Shown: piece after piece, positions 23,019-32,528 of the stretch
Layout of the letters: each line of letters starts with the position of its first letter
Position numbering within the stretch: the stretch's first letter is position 1
DNA from: an uncultured Eubacteriales bacterium
Lineage (GTDB): Bacteria > Bacillota > Clostridia > Oscillospirales > Acutalibacteraceae
Length of the DNA: 36,916 nt
Reading direction: 5' to 3'
NCBI GenBank assembly: GCA_934486755.1
Contig: CAKSQT010000010.1
Coordinates: 1-36,916 of the forward strand
Program-made: the position numbers and the translations under genes
Notes under the pieces: model-generated
Database searches by the model: none
Seen by the model: only the letters and a program-made list of their open reading frames with translations
What the model was told of the DNA's origin: nothing

Positions 23019-23903
23019 GTGAAGATGCATAATCCTATTAAAAAAATTCCAAGGGTGTTTTTACATCTGTTCTTCATAATCGCAACCGCGTCGTGGATAG
23101 TTCCGTTTTTGCTGATGGTTTCCATTTCGTTTTCAAGCGAAGCTGATGTAACGCGTTACGGCTTTGCACTCATTCCGAGAACGTTCAGCACCGAGGCTTA
23201 CAGAACCCTGTTCGCCGAGATAGGCACAATGGCGTGGGCGGCGCTGTTCACAATTATGGTTTCGTTCGGAGCGGCGGTTTTAATGAACCTTTTCAGCGCG
23301 CTTATCGCGTATCCGCTTTCTCGTCCGAACTGTAAGTTCAAAGGCCCCGTAAATAAACTGCTTATTTTCACAATGCTGTTTTCGGGCGGAACGATACCGC
23401 TTTACATACTCAATACAAGGTATCTGCATTTGAATAACACGCCGTTTATTTATTTGATACCTTACGTTTCGGCTTGGTCGATAATACTTTACCGAACGTT
23501 TTTCAGAAGCGTTCCCGAATCGCTTTATGAGGCGGCGAAGATAGACGGCGCTACCGAGCTTCGCGTTCTTGCAAGCGTTGTCGTGCCTATGTCAAGACCG
23601 ATAATATTTATGCAGGTCTTCCAGAACGTTGTTGACGGCTGGAATAACTGGGCAACCTCACTTCTGTATGTAACTAAAAAGAGCTTGTGGACAATTCAGT
23701 ATTTTATGCAGATGATGCTTCAATACGGAAGCGAGTTAAAGGAGATATACAGAAAAAACCCTGCTTTTGCAGGAAAGGAGCTGCCGCTTGAAACAATGCG
23801 CTACGCAATGGCGGTTATCGCGGTTATACCCGTTTTGATAATATTCCCGATGATTCAGAAATATTTCGCAAAGGGTATAAACGTCGGTTCCGTAAAAGGA
23901 TAA
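23019..23903 (+). CDS. ABC transporter permease, YtcP/LplC-like (CUT1 family)
   Basis: 294 aa with six predicted transmembrane helices. The EAA loop reads YEAAKIDGATELRVLASVVVPM. The end KYFAKGINVGSVKG is the typical YtcP/LplC tail. GTG 23019 is taken as start because AGGGGG is spaced 11 bases upstream; ATG 23025 is the alternative. Second half of the importer with the preceding LplB-like permease. Confidence 0.92.
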   Translation: MKMHNPIKKIPRVFLHLFFIIATASWIVPFLLMVSISFSSEADVTRYGFALIPRTFSTEAYRTLFAEIGTMAWAALFTIMVSFGAAVLMNLFSALIAYPLSRPNCKFKGPVNKLLIFTMLFSGGTIPLYILNTRYLHLNNTPFIYLIPYVSAWSIILYRTFFRSVPESLYEAAKIDGATELRVLASVVVPMSRPIIFMQVFQNVVDGWNNWATSLLYVTKKSLWTIQYFMQMMLQYGSELKEIYRKNPAFAGKELPLETMRYAMAVIAVIPVLIIFPMIQKYFAKGINVGSVKG

Positions 23904-23924
23904 AACATATAAGGGGATTAAACT

Positions 23925-23972
23925 ATGCCTTTTGACGCCGCTCAGAAGGCATACCGCCCGTATATGAACTAA
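23925..23972 (+). CDS. 15-codon ORF between permease and binding protein
   Basis: MPFDAAQKAYRPYMN, ATG 23925 with AAGGGG eight bases upstream and a TAA at 23970-23972. Its first codons form the left arm of the hairpin at 23927-23950. No homologue is known to me. It may act as a leader peptide that couples ribosomes through the hairpin, or be fortuitous. Confidence 0.3.
   Translation: MPFDAAQKAYRPYMN
23927..23950 (+). promoter_or_regulatory. Intercistronic hairpin upstream of the solute-binding protein
   Basis: A 9-bp stem (GCCTTTTGA/TCAGAAGGC, one T-G pair) with a CGCCGC loop lies 44 bases before the lipoprotein ATG. Intercistronic hairpins before binding-protein genes often protect or process mRNA so the binding protein exceeds the permeases. 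Confidence 0.4.
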
Positions 23973-23993
23973 GCGGCAGATAGGAGATTAAAT

Positions 23994-25571
23994 ATGTTAA
24001 AAAGAACACTCGCGATTTTTATGGCAGTCTTTATGCTGTTAGGCGTTCTTGCTGGTTGCGGCAAGGGCGATGACGACAGCAAGAACGTCGAGCTTATCTG
24101 GTACACCTTTATAGGCGAACAGTCAGAGCTAAGACGCGCTAACGACTACATAAACGAAGAACTCGCAAAGGTTATGCCCAACACCACCCTTAAAATAGTT
24201 GAGGATCCAGGTTTTGCGGCTAAGTGGTCTATGTGGATGGCTTCCGACGAGGCGATTGATATTTCCTGGACGGGATATATGGTATCAATGCAGACCGAGG
24301 TTGAAGCTGACTCATATCTTCCGCTTGACGACCTTATTGATGAATACGGCGACGCTATCAAGGCTGAGGCTAAGGAGTTTAACGTAGAGTATGAAACGGG
24401 TAAGTATCAGGGAACGACCTACGCAATACCCAACCTTCAACCTATTATGGCTCTGTCGCCCTATCTTGCAATACCGCCTGAGCTTTATGAGTATTTTGAT
24501 ACCGATGCGTTCGTTGCCGCCTGCAAATCAAGCACAAAGCTCAATAAGGGTATGCTCGATGTAATCGACCAATACTTTGATAAAGCGTTTGCTTCGGGCA
24601 AGATAGATACCGATACCATTTCAAAGACCGCGGGTATCAGCTCGCTGTTCCAGTATATTGCTCCGCGCGGCTACGATTGGGTAGGAACCGCTATGGGCGA
24701 CCTCTGGATGTGCTATGACGCGTTTGACGATGACGCGAAGATAGTTTCGTTCTTTGAGACCGATGAATACAAATTAATGTGCGAATATGCTGCTAAGTGG
24801 AAAGAAAAGGGCTATGTTCCCGAAGATGTAATGATGAACAATAACTCCGATTCACGCAAGCAGGTGCTTTTCGGATATTCAAACGAAATACCCTTTAATA
24901 CCGTTGAGGGTAACGATCACTTAAAGGAAATAAAGGACGCAGACGGCAAGGTAACCGAAATTCACGTTCTTACTGACTCGCTTGACCAGAAATTCCTCGG
25001 CACAAATTCGTTCGGCTCGCTCAGCACTTATACCTGCCTGCCGCACACCTGCCGTAACCCCGAGCGCGCTATTAAGCTCATCAACCTTTTAAAGACAGAT
25101 GAGGGAACCGACCTCTTTAACGCAATAGTTTACGGTATTGAGGGACGTCACTACACATTAAAGCACTGCGACGAGTTTAACGACGATGTTGCATACGGCG
25201 TTGATTACACCATTCAGCCCGAGCGCGACAGCCTTTACGGTATTCCGCATTGGGAGATAGGCAACGTTTACAGATGCTACCGCACACCCAATATTCTTGA
25301 CGGACAAAAGGAATTCTGCCTTGATTATATCAATAATATCCGTCCTACGCTTCATAAAACAAAGTATTATAACTTCCAGCCGCAGACTAAGAGTCTCACG
25401 ATTGAGTATCAGAACTGCAACACGGTTATCGGCGAGCATAGCGGATACCTTGCAAACGGCGTCGAGGGTAAAAATTGGAAGAAGAAATACGATACTATGA
25501 TGAAAGAGCTTAAAGATAACGGTCTTGAAAAGGTCAAGACTGAACTTACAGAACAGGCGAAAGCAAAATAA
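23994..25571 (+). CDS. Extracellular solute-binding lipoprotein (LplA-like)
   Basis: 525 aa. Lipoprotein signal with lipobox LAGCGKG (Cys22). Large, LplA-size, unlike the usual 400-aa sugar-binding protein. Features include WDTYPV-free N-lobe sequence NVELIWYTFIGEQSELRRAN and several Tyr/Trp-rich stretches common in oligosaccharide-binding clefts (GYDWVGTAMGDLWMCYDAF, YGIPHWEIGNVYRCYR). It should deliver an oligosaccharide to the two upstream permeases. ATG 23994 follows AGGAGA. Substrate cannot be told from sequence, but the pectate-lyase-like and GH10 neighbours point to a plant-wall oligosaccharide. Confidence 0.92.
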   Translation: MLKRTLAIFMAVFMLLGVLAGCGKGDDDSKNVELIWYTFIGEQSELRRANDYINEELAKVMPNTTLKIVEDPGFAAKWSMWMASDEAIDISWTGYMVSMQTEVEADSYLPLDDLIDEYGDAIKAEAKEFNVEYETGKYQGTTYAIPNLQPIMALSPYLAIPPELYEYFDTDAFVAACKSSTKLNKGMLDVIDQYFDKAFASGKIDTDTISKTAGISSLFQYIAPRGYDWVGTAMGDLWMCYDAFDDDAKIVSFFETDEYKLMCEYAAKWKEKGYVPEDVMMNNNSDSRKQVLFGYSNEIPFNTVEGNDHLKEIKDADGKVTEIHVLTDSLDQKFLGTNSFGSLSTYTCLPHTCRNPERAIKLINLLKTDEGTDLFNAIVYGIEGRHYTLKHCDEFNDDVAYGVDYTIQPERDSLYGIPHWEIGNVYRCYRTPNILDGQKEFCLDYINNIRPTLHKTKYYNFQPQTKSLTIEYQNCNTVIGEHSGYLANGVEGKNWKKKYDTMMKELKDNGLEKVKTELTEQAKAK

Positions 25572-25583
25572 GGAGGTATGACA

Positions 25584-27428
25584 GTGTATTCCGTTTTAAA
25601 GAAGTTCACAGCTACTTTGTTGCTGATTACGGTTTTGATTGCCGCAATGGTTCCGATAGCTTCAAGAGCGGATAACAGTGCCGATTTCCGTATTGCCGAT
25701 GTCTCTTGCTCAGCAGGCGAGAATGTCACGCTGACCTTAAAGGTAAACCCCGTAAATAATGTCGGCGGTTTTTCGGGAAGAATAGTTTTCGACAGCGCGG
25801 CGTTCTCCTACGTTAAATCTTCCTTGAAGATAATTAACGCCAGCCTTGACGAGCTTCAAGTGAATTGTAATACCGCTAAGAAAACCGTTTATTTCGCTTG
25901 GGATTCCGCTTCAAACGTTAATCTGTCGGGCGAACTGTTCAGCGTTAAGTTTGCGTCGTCGCCCGACGCCAAGGGTACATATACCTTTAAGCTGTATATC
26001 GACAGCTGTTACGAGGCAACGGGTTCGATGAAAACGATACCTTATACCTATGATAAGGCAACCTGTACCATTAAATCAACGTCAGCCAATGTTAATGCCG
26101 CTGTTGAAAAGATAAACGCGGCGGCGGCTGTCTATGATGAAATGAACGGCAAGCTCGCGGCTCTTTCCGCCGCAAGGGCGGAATATAACGCCGACATAGG
26201 CAATACGCAAAAGAGAATAGCGGCGCTTAACGCAAGGTCTATTCTTATGCAGGACCCTTCGGGCTGTGATTACACCAAGTTCAGAGAGCTGATAACGGCG
26301 GCTGAAACCGCATATAACGCGTTGACCCCGTCCGAAAAGCTGACCGTGTCGGACTCCTATCAGACCTTGGTAAACATTATCAAGCTGTATAGGGACTGTA
26401 AGCGCGAAATCGAAATATTCGATTCCGAGTCCGAAGTGAATAATTACAAGGCACAGCATTCCGCAATACTTTCAAAAACTCAGGAAACGGTGCAAATTTC
26501 CGATAAAGCGGCGGTTCAGGCGGCTATTGAAGGCTATAACAATTCGTCCTATGCCGCAAAGGTTTTGCTTCATAACGAAATAAACCTGTTAAAGCGCCTG
26601 CTAAGCCGAATAGAAGCGCTCGAATCGGACGATTCTCCGTCAATCATCAAGAGAATTTTAGAGGAAACTATTCCCGCTTATAAAAAGACCTATGAGGGAA
26701 TACTCGATTTTACCGACAGCGACCTGAATGAAGAAAACGCGTTTAACGAGGAGCTTATGAAGGTTGTCAACGCGGCTTATGAAGATCTTAATACCCAAAT
26801 GATGATTGACGATGGTTATGAGTATCTTTATCAGGAACTGTTCGATAAAATATCCAATATCAAGAATACTCTTGATAAAATTGCGGGAAGAAGCAGTAAA
26901 TATCCCAACGTTACCCGATTTAATTCCGATTTTAAGGATTTAAAGAAGAAAACGTCCGAAACGATAACATTGCTCGACCGTGATGAGATAATGCAGGCGT
27001 ATTACCTTATCGGTATGATGTCCGCGGACGAACTTAATGAGCTTGGTCAGGATATTGTTGATAAGATAAACGCTATGGTGACCGCAATCGGCGCTCTCGA
27101 ACTTGACAGCAGCGGCGATAGCGACGGCGCCGAACCCGAAATTATCGAAAATACCGTAATTCAGGAGGTAATATCGGTAATATCGGGCGGTAAAGAAACC
27201 GTTTACGTCCCTGGTAAGGGTATGTATCAGTTCAATAAGAGCGTTGCGGGAGGTTTGCTCTCCGTGGGACTCGGCGGCGGTGTGAAACTTGTAAAAACAG
27301 CAATAATCGGTTCCGCCGTTACCGCATTCGTGTTTGCAATCTGCCTTGCAGTTTGTATGATATTGCTTAAAAAATTCAATCGAAGGGAGGATGAAACTAC
27401 GTATGCTGAAAATAATCAAGTCTCATAA
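25584..27428 (+). CDS. Membrane-anchored protein with a cohesin-like domain
   Basis: 614 aa from GTG 25584, chosen because AAGGAGG lies 7 bases before it; ATG 25578 is only 1 base from that site. Signal peptide (about 1-30). Residues about 30-165 look like a cohesin domain: DVSCSAGENVTLTLKVN, NVGGFSGRIVFD, TVYFAWDSA, SGELFSVKFASSPDAKGTY. A long helical region follows, with the motif AYNALTPSEKL shared by neighbouring proteins. A transmembrane helix near the end (IIGSAVTAFVFAICLAVCMI) is followed by KKFNRREDE, so anchoring is by membrane helix rather than sortase. It overlaps the next gene by 26 bases. The cohesin assignment is by eye. Confidence 0.7.
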   Translation: MYSVLKKFTATLLLITVLIAAMVPIASRADNSADFRIADVSCSAGENVTLTLKVNPVNNVGGFSGRIVFDSAAFSYVKSSLKIINASLDELQVNCNTAKKTVYFAWDSASNVNLSGELFSVKFASSPDAKGTYTFKLYIDSCYEATGSMKTIPYTYDKATCTIKSTSANVNAAVEKINAAAAVYDEMNGKLAALSAARAEYNADIGNTQKRIAALNARSILMQDPSGCDYTKFRELITAAETAYNALTPSEKLTVSDSYQTLVNIIKLYRDCKREIEIFDSESEVNNYKAQHSAILSKTQETVQISDKAAVQAAIEGYNNSSYAAKVLLHNEINLLKRLLSRIEALESDDSPSIIKRILEETIPAYKKTYEGILDFTDSDLNEENAFNEELMKVVNAAYEDLNTQMMIDDGYEYLYQELFDKISNIKNTLDKIAGRSSKYPNVTRFNSDFKDLKKKTSETITLLDRDEIMQAYYLIGMMSADELNELGQDIVDKINAMVTAIGALELDSSGDSDGAEPEIIENTVIQEVISVISGGKETVYVPGKGMYQFNKSVAGGLLSVGLGGGVKLVKTAIIGSAVTAFVFAICLAVCMILLKKFNRREDETTYAENNQVS

Positions 27429-29091
27429 ACGTATCTTTACTCTGTGCCTTACGATTGCCGTGCTGATAGCTTCGGTTGTCTCGGTGAGTATGTTTACGGC
27501 ACAGGCAAAAAACACTTATGACGACTCGTCTCCTGCGCTTGATTTTACGGTTATCACCAACGGTACGTATTATAACGGCACAAAGTCACAAGGCACCCTG
27601 TCGCCAGGCGCGGGCGTTGCCCCGACCGACGGTAACTACGTTATACGCACAAACTCTTACGTTACGTGGTATCAGGAGGACGATATTGCCTATGCCTATA
27701 AGAAATACGATATAGGCGACTCAACTAAGGATAACCTGACCGTTGAGACCACCGTTACATCGCACGTTCCCGATACCGATGGTATTTCCGAGCTTCACGT
27801 AAACGCTTCCGCGGGTATTATGATGCGCGACGGACTTAATGCCGACGCCGCAAATATATACCTCCACGCGCGCGGCGAAAGTGTAACAATAGTTTACCGT
27901 ATGTCAAAGGGTCAGGAAATGAAGGTTGAGTATTCACCCTCAAAGCCCGTGTTCCCTTTGAAACTTAAACTCGTTCGCGAGGGTAAGGTGTTCACAGGCT
28001 ACTATATGTGCGCTAACGATTCCGCTTGGCGCAAGGTCGCAACTATATCGGCGCTCTTTAAGGGTCCGACCTATGCGGGGCTTTGCTCTCACTCCTGTCA
28101 GGAGGAGGTTTTCGTAAAGAGTACATATAACGGCTTTACCGCCAAGGGCGAGGGAACATACAGCGGCACGGGCGATGATGATTCGTCTTCAAGCGGTTCA
28201 ACCTCAGGGTCGGATACAAGCTCCGAGGAACAACTTCCAGGTCCCGCACCCGAAGATGTGCCGTTTGACCCCGAAAAAGAACCCGACGTTCTGCTTTATG
28301 AAAACTTTTCGGACGGCTCGCGCGTTAAAGGCCCCGAATCGGTGTCAAACCCGATATGGAAAAACCCGACAGGCGAGCTAACCGAGCTTTCAAACGGAAA
28401 CCGCGTGTGGTACAAAAACTATGTTGACTCCCATGATTTTATAGGCGATAAAAACTGGTCCGACTATAATACCAGCGTTGATATAGCCTTTTCAAGCCTC
28501 GCAAACCCACAGCTTGATAATAAGTTCGTCCTATATGTCCGCCATAGGGAGTATGTAATGTACGGCGCGGCGGATTACAGCGTGGTTATAGAGTCGTACC
28601 ACTACGCCGAAAACGGCACCTTGAAGTATGACTCGGCGGGCAACCCGATACGCAAACTGCGCGCCTATATTTCGCGGCGCGAGCGTTCTGCGCTTACCGC
28701 CATACCGTCAAGACCTGTCGGCGATACAGGATATTACTATATCGACGGCGACTGGATAACAGAAGGCGGTTTCCACAACATTTCCGTTGACAGCTTCGAT
28801 AACGTCATAACCCTCCGTATTGACGGTATAAAGGCTCTTGAATATACCGATACAAACGCGGTAACAAACTCGTTCGGCAACATCGGTTTTGAGACGCTTA
28901 ATACCTCAATGTATATCGACAATATAAAGGTCACCAAGCTCCACGACGAGCTGGGCGGAGATTATGACAATTATGTATGCGGTCTTTGGGATCAAAAAGA
29001 GCCTGAATATATCGCCGAACAGGGCGTTCCGTATTACCCGTTCACAAATGAAAATAAGGGTATATGGTCAGGCTTTGACGATAGAAGATAG
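27403..29091 (+). CDS. Secreted protein with two jelly-roll (LamG/DUF1080-like) domains
   Basis: 562 aa from ATG 27403, with GGGAGG 12 bases upstream; ATG 27391 directly abuts that site and is unlikely. Signal peptide (about 1-34, ending TAQA). Domain 1 (about 45-240) includes SAGIMMRDGLNADAANIYLH and a beta-sandwich core. A Ser/Gly/Asp linker (about 245-275) leads to domain 2 (about 295-520) with SDYNTSVDIAFS, YYIDGDWITEGGFHNISVDS and MYIDNIKVTKL, the typical ending of 3-keto-disaccharide hydrolase/LamG folds. No dockerin and no transmembrane segment at the C-terminus. Probably a carbohydrate-binding or processing protein of the locus; catalytic residues cannot be named. Confidence 0.7.
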   Translation: MLKIIKSHKRIFTLCLTIAVLIASVVSVSMFTAQAKNTYDDSSPALDFTVITNGTYYNGTKSQGTLSPGAGVAPTDGNYVIRTNSYVTWYQEDDIAYAYKKYDIGDSTKDNLTVETTVTSHVPDTDGISELHVNASAGIMMRDGLNADAANIYLHARGESVTIVYRMSKGQEMKVEYSPSKPVFPLKLKLVREGKVFTGYYMCANDSAWRKVATISALFKGPTYAGLCSHSCQEEVFVKSTYNGFTAKGEGTYSGTGDDDSSSSGSTSGSDTSSEEQLPGPAPEDVPFDPEKEPDVLLYENFSDGSRVKGPESVSNPIWKNPTGELTELSNGNRVWYKNYVDSHDFIGDKNWSDYNTSVDIAFSSLANPQLDNKFVLYVRHREYVMYGAADYSVVIESYHYAENGTLKYDSAGNPIRKLRAYISRRERSALTAIPSRPVGDTGYYYIDGDWITEGGFHNISVDSFDNVITLRIDGIKALEYTDTNAVTNSFGNIGFETLNTSMYIDNIKVTKLHDELGGDYDNYVCGLWDQKEPEYIAEQGVPYYPFTNENKGIWSGFDDRR

Positions 29092-29110
29092 AAAGGTAGG
29101 TCAATAAAAA

Positions 29111-32100
29111 ATGAAAAAACTTTTATCAGCAGCATTGGCATTGACAGTTGCGGTTACTTCTCTTTCTTGCACTGTTTTGGGCGGATTTTCCGCAAATGCC
29201 GTGCCTACAAATCAGCCCGAAGGCGCCGAGGATTTAGCGGGCAAGTTAGAAATCAATTCGCTTGAAGATTTCCAAAATAATTTCAGCTATGCCGACGGCG
29301 TTAAGGCACAGCTTGAAGGTGTAGATAACCTTTATTATGTTGACGGCGAAACCTCCAATTATTATTGGAAGGACAACGGCTATACCGCCGCTGTAACCTC
29401 AACTGGCAGTAAGGGTTACTTCACAGGTGTCGAAGAAAGCAAGCTCCAAACCGTTAAGTACACAACTGAGTTTTTAACAGCGGCTAACGGTTACAGCGAT
29501 TTTAAAATTGACGCAAACGGCAAATCCGTGTTTAATTTTGCTCCCGGCGCAACGGCAACGGGCGGCAATCAGGTTTTGGCATTGCGCCCTGCGGCATTCG
29601 GTGCGACGGTGGGATCTGCCTTTGCTTATTACGTTGTACCGTTTGAGGACAGCGAAATAACCGAAACAACGGTTTATAACAACGCAGGCACATCAACGCA
29701 GCCATTTACAAGTGTTGTTAAGGATTATTACGGAACAGATATACATGCTGTTGTTGTTAAAAACACGGCGGCTACCAACTATTTTAACGACGGTAAGACC
29801 TATTATAACTTGCATATTCCCGCACGTGATGTAGACGGTAAAATTTGTCAGTGGCCTAATAATAGTGTGGCTAATGTTAAGCATTATAATCTCGGCGGTA
29901 TGAATGTTAAGGCAACTCTTACTTTCACTAAGGAAGACGGCGTATGGTACGCAACTAAGGTTGAACTTACAGTAGACGACCTTTGCGACTTTGCACCATA
30001 TAAGGGATTAAACGGAGAAGCAAAGTTGTATTTCAACGGAAACGCTGCTCCTTATACAGTAAGCTATACAGGTAAACAGGAAATAGGAACCTCTCTTAAA
30101 GTTCAGCTCCCGTCACATTCTGTTAAAGTAAACTCGGCAAACGCCCAGAGTAATATGTACCTCAAAAATGCTTCTATTGAGTATACCGAGGACCCGACAT
30201 ATTATCTTGCCGATTTCAACGCGGCATATACCGCTATGACAGAAGCTGGCATAACTGCTGAAAGCACATCTGTAACCGAAGCTGAATACAACACCTATGT
30301 TGCACCCGTTTGGACAGAGTACAACGCACTTAACGCATTTTTGAAGGCTTATGCTGATGAAGCTAAGATAAACACACTCGAAGCAGTTGACTATGTTTAT
30401 TACGTCGGCGACAAGGCGGACGCTTTCAACGCGGCTTATGATAAGATAAAAGACCTTGACGCGTCCTCAATGACCTTTGACGGGCTTACCGCCGTTAAGG
30501 CAGATGTTGAAGCCTGCCGTGCTGAGTATAACAAGCTCTCGGCTGATATAATCAAATACATTCCGTCCGAAAAGTTAGCGCAGTTAGTTTCACTTGAAAA
30601 CGCATACAACGGCTATGTTGAGCGCAAGGAAAGCGGAACCTTCTATGCTGATTTTGAGGACAGCACAGGCAGTAACGCCGCCCTTTCTACCTACTTCCTT
30701 AACAAGACCTTTGACGAGGGCGCAGAGGACGGAATTACAAAGTCTGTTATTTACGCTAACGCTAACCAAGATTTCGGTACAGGCTGCTGGATTTCGGGTT
30801 ATATTCCCGACGCAACCGCCGCTAACGGCTATGCTTCACCGTCTTCAAAGGTAACGGTTAAGGACGGCAAAGCAACCCAGCTTATAAACAACATTAAAAG
30901 CGAAACAAGCATGAGCGACCATAAGCGAAACGTTGAGCGCTCTATCCTCACAACCGTTAATAACGATTATCTCCCGAACGATATTAATAAAATATCCTTC
31001 ACAGCTGATATATCAGACCTCAGTGAAACCGTTACCTCTAAGGAATACGTAATTCTCTACGGTAAGAACAGGAACTTTACAGTAAATAATGCCGATACAA
31101 TTGAGAAGTATACCGACGCTCCTGTATTCGGAACAGCCGTTAAAATAGATAAGGACGGCAATGTTACCTTCGGCATTGCTTATTATACGTTTGAAACCTC
31201 TAAGTATGATTCAAGCGTTCGCTTAAATCACATAGTAACCAATTACGGCGGAAACAGCGGTATAATCAGCACAGGAAATAGCTCTGTTGCAAATACAAAC
31301 GTCACAAAACCTGGCGATTTCTCAACCAAGACCGTTGATGTTTCAAGCGGTAAATTCAATCTTGAAATTTCGTTTGCTCCGTATACTTTCACTACCAGCG
31401 TTGAAAACGTTTATGCTACCACCTCGTGCTATGTTCCCACCTATACTATGGTAGACGGCACAGGCAATAAGCTCGTAGGCACTCCTTATAAGTATCCGTG
31501 GGCTTATGACAATAATAACGGAAGAAGATGGAACGCAAATATATTTGTAACCGATATATACGGCGTTGCTTTCGGTCTTACAACAGAAAACGCAGCCGCA
31601 ACCAAGCAGGAGCTTGTTCTTGACGATATTTATGTTCAGGGCAACGGCGCAAACGCTGTAACAGGCGCTACAATACTTAATAACAACACACCGAGCAAAC
31701 AGGACCTTAAATTTAACGCTACTTTAAGCGAGAGCGATTATCTCAAAGGAGAGGGCTACACCGTTGCAGGCTACGGCGCGGTTGCCGCAGTTGAAGGTCA
31801 GTTCCAAAACGCAAACCTCTCCGAGCTTACGGTAGAAACCGCTGAGGCGCTGGGCGCAGGTAAAGCATTCAAGTACGAAAAGGAAGCGAATACAGTACCG
31901 TCAAGTCTGGGCGTTGTACTCGGCAATTCCGCGGCGGTTCAGGGCGGCATAGGCTTGCAGTACCGCGTAAGAGTATATGTAAAATACGTCAGGGGCGAAG
32001 AGGTTAAGTACGTTTACTCAACCAACCGCGCCGAGGGACTTATGGAAAACGGTCAGCATGTTCGCAGTGTTTACTCAACCGCTAAGGCTATCGCGAATTA

Positions 32101-32293
32101 TGTTAAATCGTCAGGCAGCGCAACCTACGCTTCATTAGGCGAAGGTAACGAGGCGGCGTTTGAGACAGCTATCACAAACATAATTGCAGGCGCTAAGTCA
32201 ACCGAAAAGCAGACTGTCGGAACGGAGCTTGACAACGGAACTATTCTGCTGTCCTTCACTTCCGAAAATGCTGGAATTATCAAAGGCAATTAA
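29111..32293 (+). CDS. Large secreted protein of unknown function
   Basis: 1060 aa. Signal peptide (about 1-32, ending SANA). Beta-rich first part (about 40-390) without a recognisable catalytic motif. Then helical stretch (about 390-520) bearing YIPSEKLAQLV, similar to helical segments in the neighbouring proteins. A second beta-rich region (about 520-860) resembles a jelly-roll sandwich (FYADFEDSTGSN, KISFTADISDLS). The C-terminus (about 860-1060) has a YVYSTNRAEGLMENGQ stretch. No transmembrane anchor, sortase signal or dockerin. Genes up- and downstream on the same strand are 19 bases apart, so it belongs to the operon. May bind substrate; no function claimed. Confidence 0.65.
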   Translation: MKKLLSAALALTVAVTSLSCTVLGGFSANAVPTNQPEGAEDLAGKLEINSLEDFQNNFSYADGVKAQLEGVDNLYYVDGETSNYYWKDNGYTAAVTSTGSKGYFTGVEESKLQTVKYTTEFLTAANGYSDFKIDANGKSVFNFAPGATATGGNQVLALRPAAFGATVGSAFAYYVVPFEDSEITETTVYNNAGTSTQPFTSVVKDYYGTDIHAVVVKNTAATNYFNDGKTYYNLHIPARDVDGKICQWPNNSVANVKHYNLGGMNVKATLTFTKEDGVWYATKVELTVDDLCDFAPYKGLNGEAKLYFNGNAAPYTVSYTGKQEIGTSLKVQLPSHSVKVNSANAQSNMYLKNASIEYTEDPTYYLADFNAAYTAMTEAGITAESTSVTEAEYNTYVAPVWTEYNALNAFLKAYADEAKINTLEAVDYVYYVGDKADAFNAAYDKIKDLDASSMTFDGLTAVKADVEACRAEYNKLSADIIKYIPSEKLAQLVSLENAYNGYVERKESGTFYADFEDSTGSNAALSTYFLNKTFDEGAEDGITKSVIYANANQDFGTGCWISGYIPDATAANGYASPSSKVTVKDGKATQLINNIKSETSMSDHKRNVERSILTTVNNDYLPNDINKISFTADISDLSETVTSKEYVILYGKNRNFTVNNADTIEKYTDAPVFGTAVKIDKDGNVTFGIAYYTFETSKYDSSVRLNHIVTNYGGNSGIISTGNSSVANTNVTKPGDFSTKTVDVSSGKFNLEISFAPYTFTTSVENVYATTSCYVPTYTMVDGTGNKLVGTPYKYPWAYDNNNGRRWNANIFVTDIYGVAFGLTTENAAATKQELVLDDIYVQGNGANAVTGATILNNNTPSKQDLKFNATLSESDYLKGEGYTVAGYGAVAAVEGQFQNANLSELTVETAEALGAGKAFKYEKEANTVPSSLGVVLGNSAAVQGGIGLQYRVRVYVKYVRGEEVKYVYSTNRAEGLMENGQHVRSVYSTAKAIANYVKSSGSATYASLGEGNEAAFETAITNIIAGAKSTEKQTVGTELDNGTILLSFTSENAGIIKGN

Positions 32294-32312
32294 TTAAGGG
32301 AGGATATAGAAA

Positions 32313-32450
32313 ATGAAGAAAGAATATCTCAGCCCTATGTTGGAATATACGGAAAGGTACAACGCAAACCGTATATGCAACGATGAAGAAGACGGCGATA
32401 TACTCATAAACGTGAGCGGTGTGGAAGGCAACGGAACATATATGGACTAA
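32313..32450 (+). CDS. 45-aa peptide of unknown function
   Basis: MKKEYLSPMLEYTERYNANR, then an acidic middle (ICNDEEDGDI), then LINVSGVEGNGTYMD. AGGGAGG at good spacing supports real translation. It has no signal peptide. Small peptides with a KKEY.P..E start and a DI(L/I)..SG segment are common next to surface proteins in Ruminococcaceae; function unknown, and a peptide-precursor role is possible. It is followed by a 14-bp hairpin and then the dockerin gene. Confidence 0.6.
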   Translation: MKKEYLSPMLEYTERYNANRICNDEEDGDILINVSGVEGNGTYMD

Positions 32451-32455
32451 TTTCG

Positions 32456-32490
32456 TTATTCTCGGCTCCCTTAAAAGGAGCCGAGAATAA
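32456..32490 (+). terminator. 14-bp perfect hairpin between the small peptide and dockerin genes
   Basis: TTATTCTCGGCTCC and its complement enclose a 7-nt loop, with no U-tract after it. It may terminate partially or process mRNA. Confidence 0.5.
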
Positions 32491-32528
32491 GAACCGCTTT
32501 AAACGCTTAAAAAAGGAGGGCATCGTTA

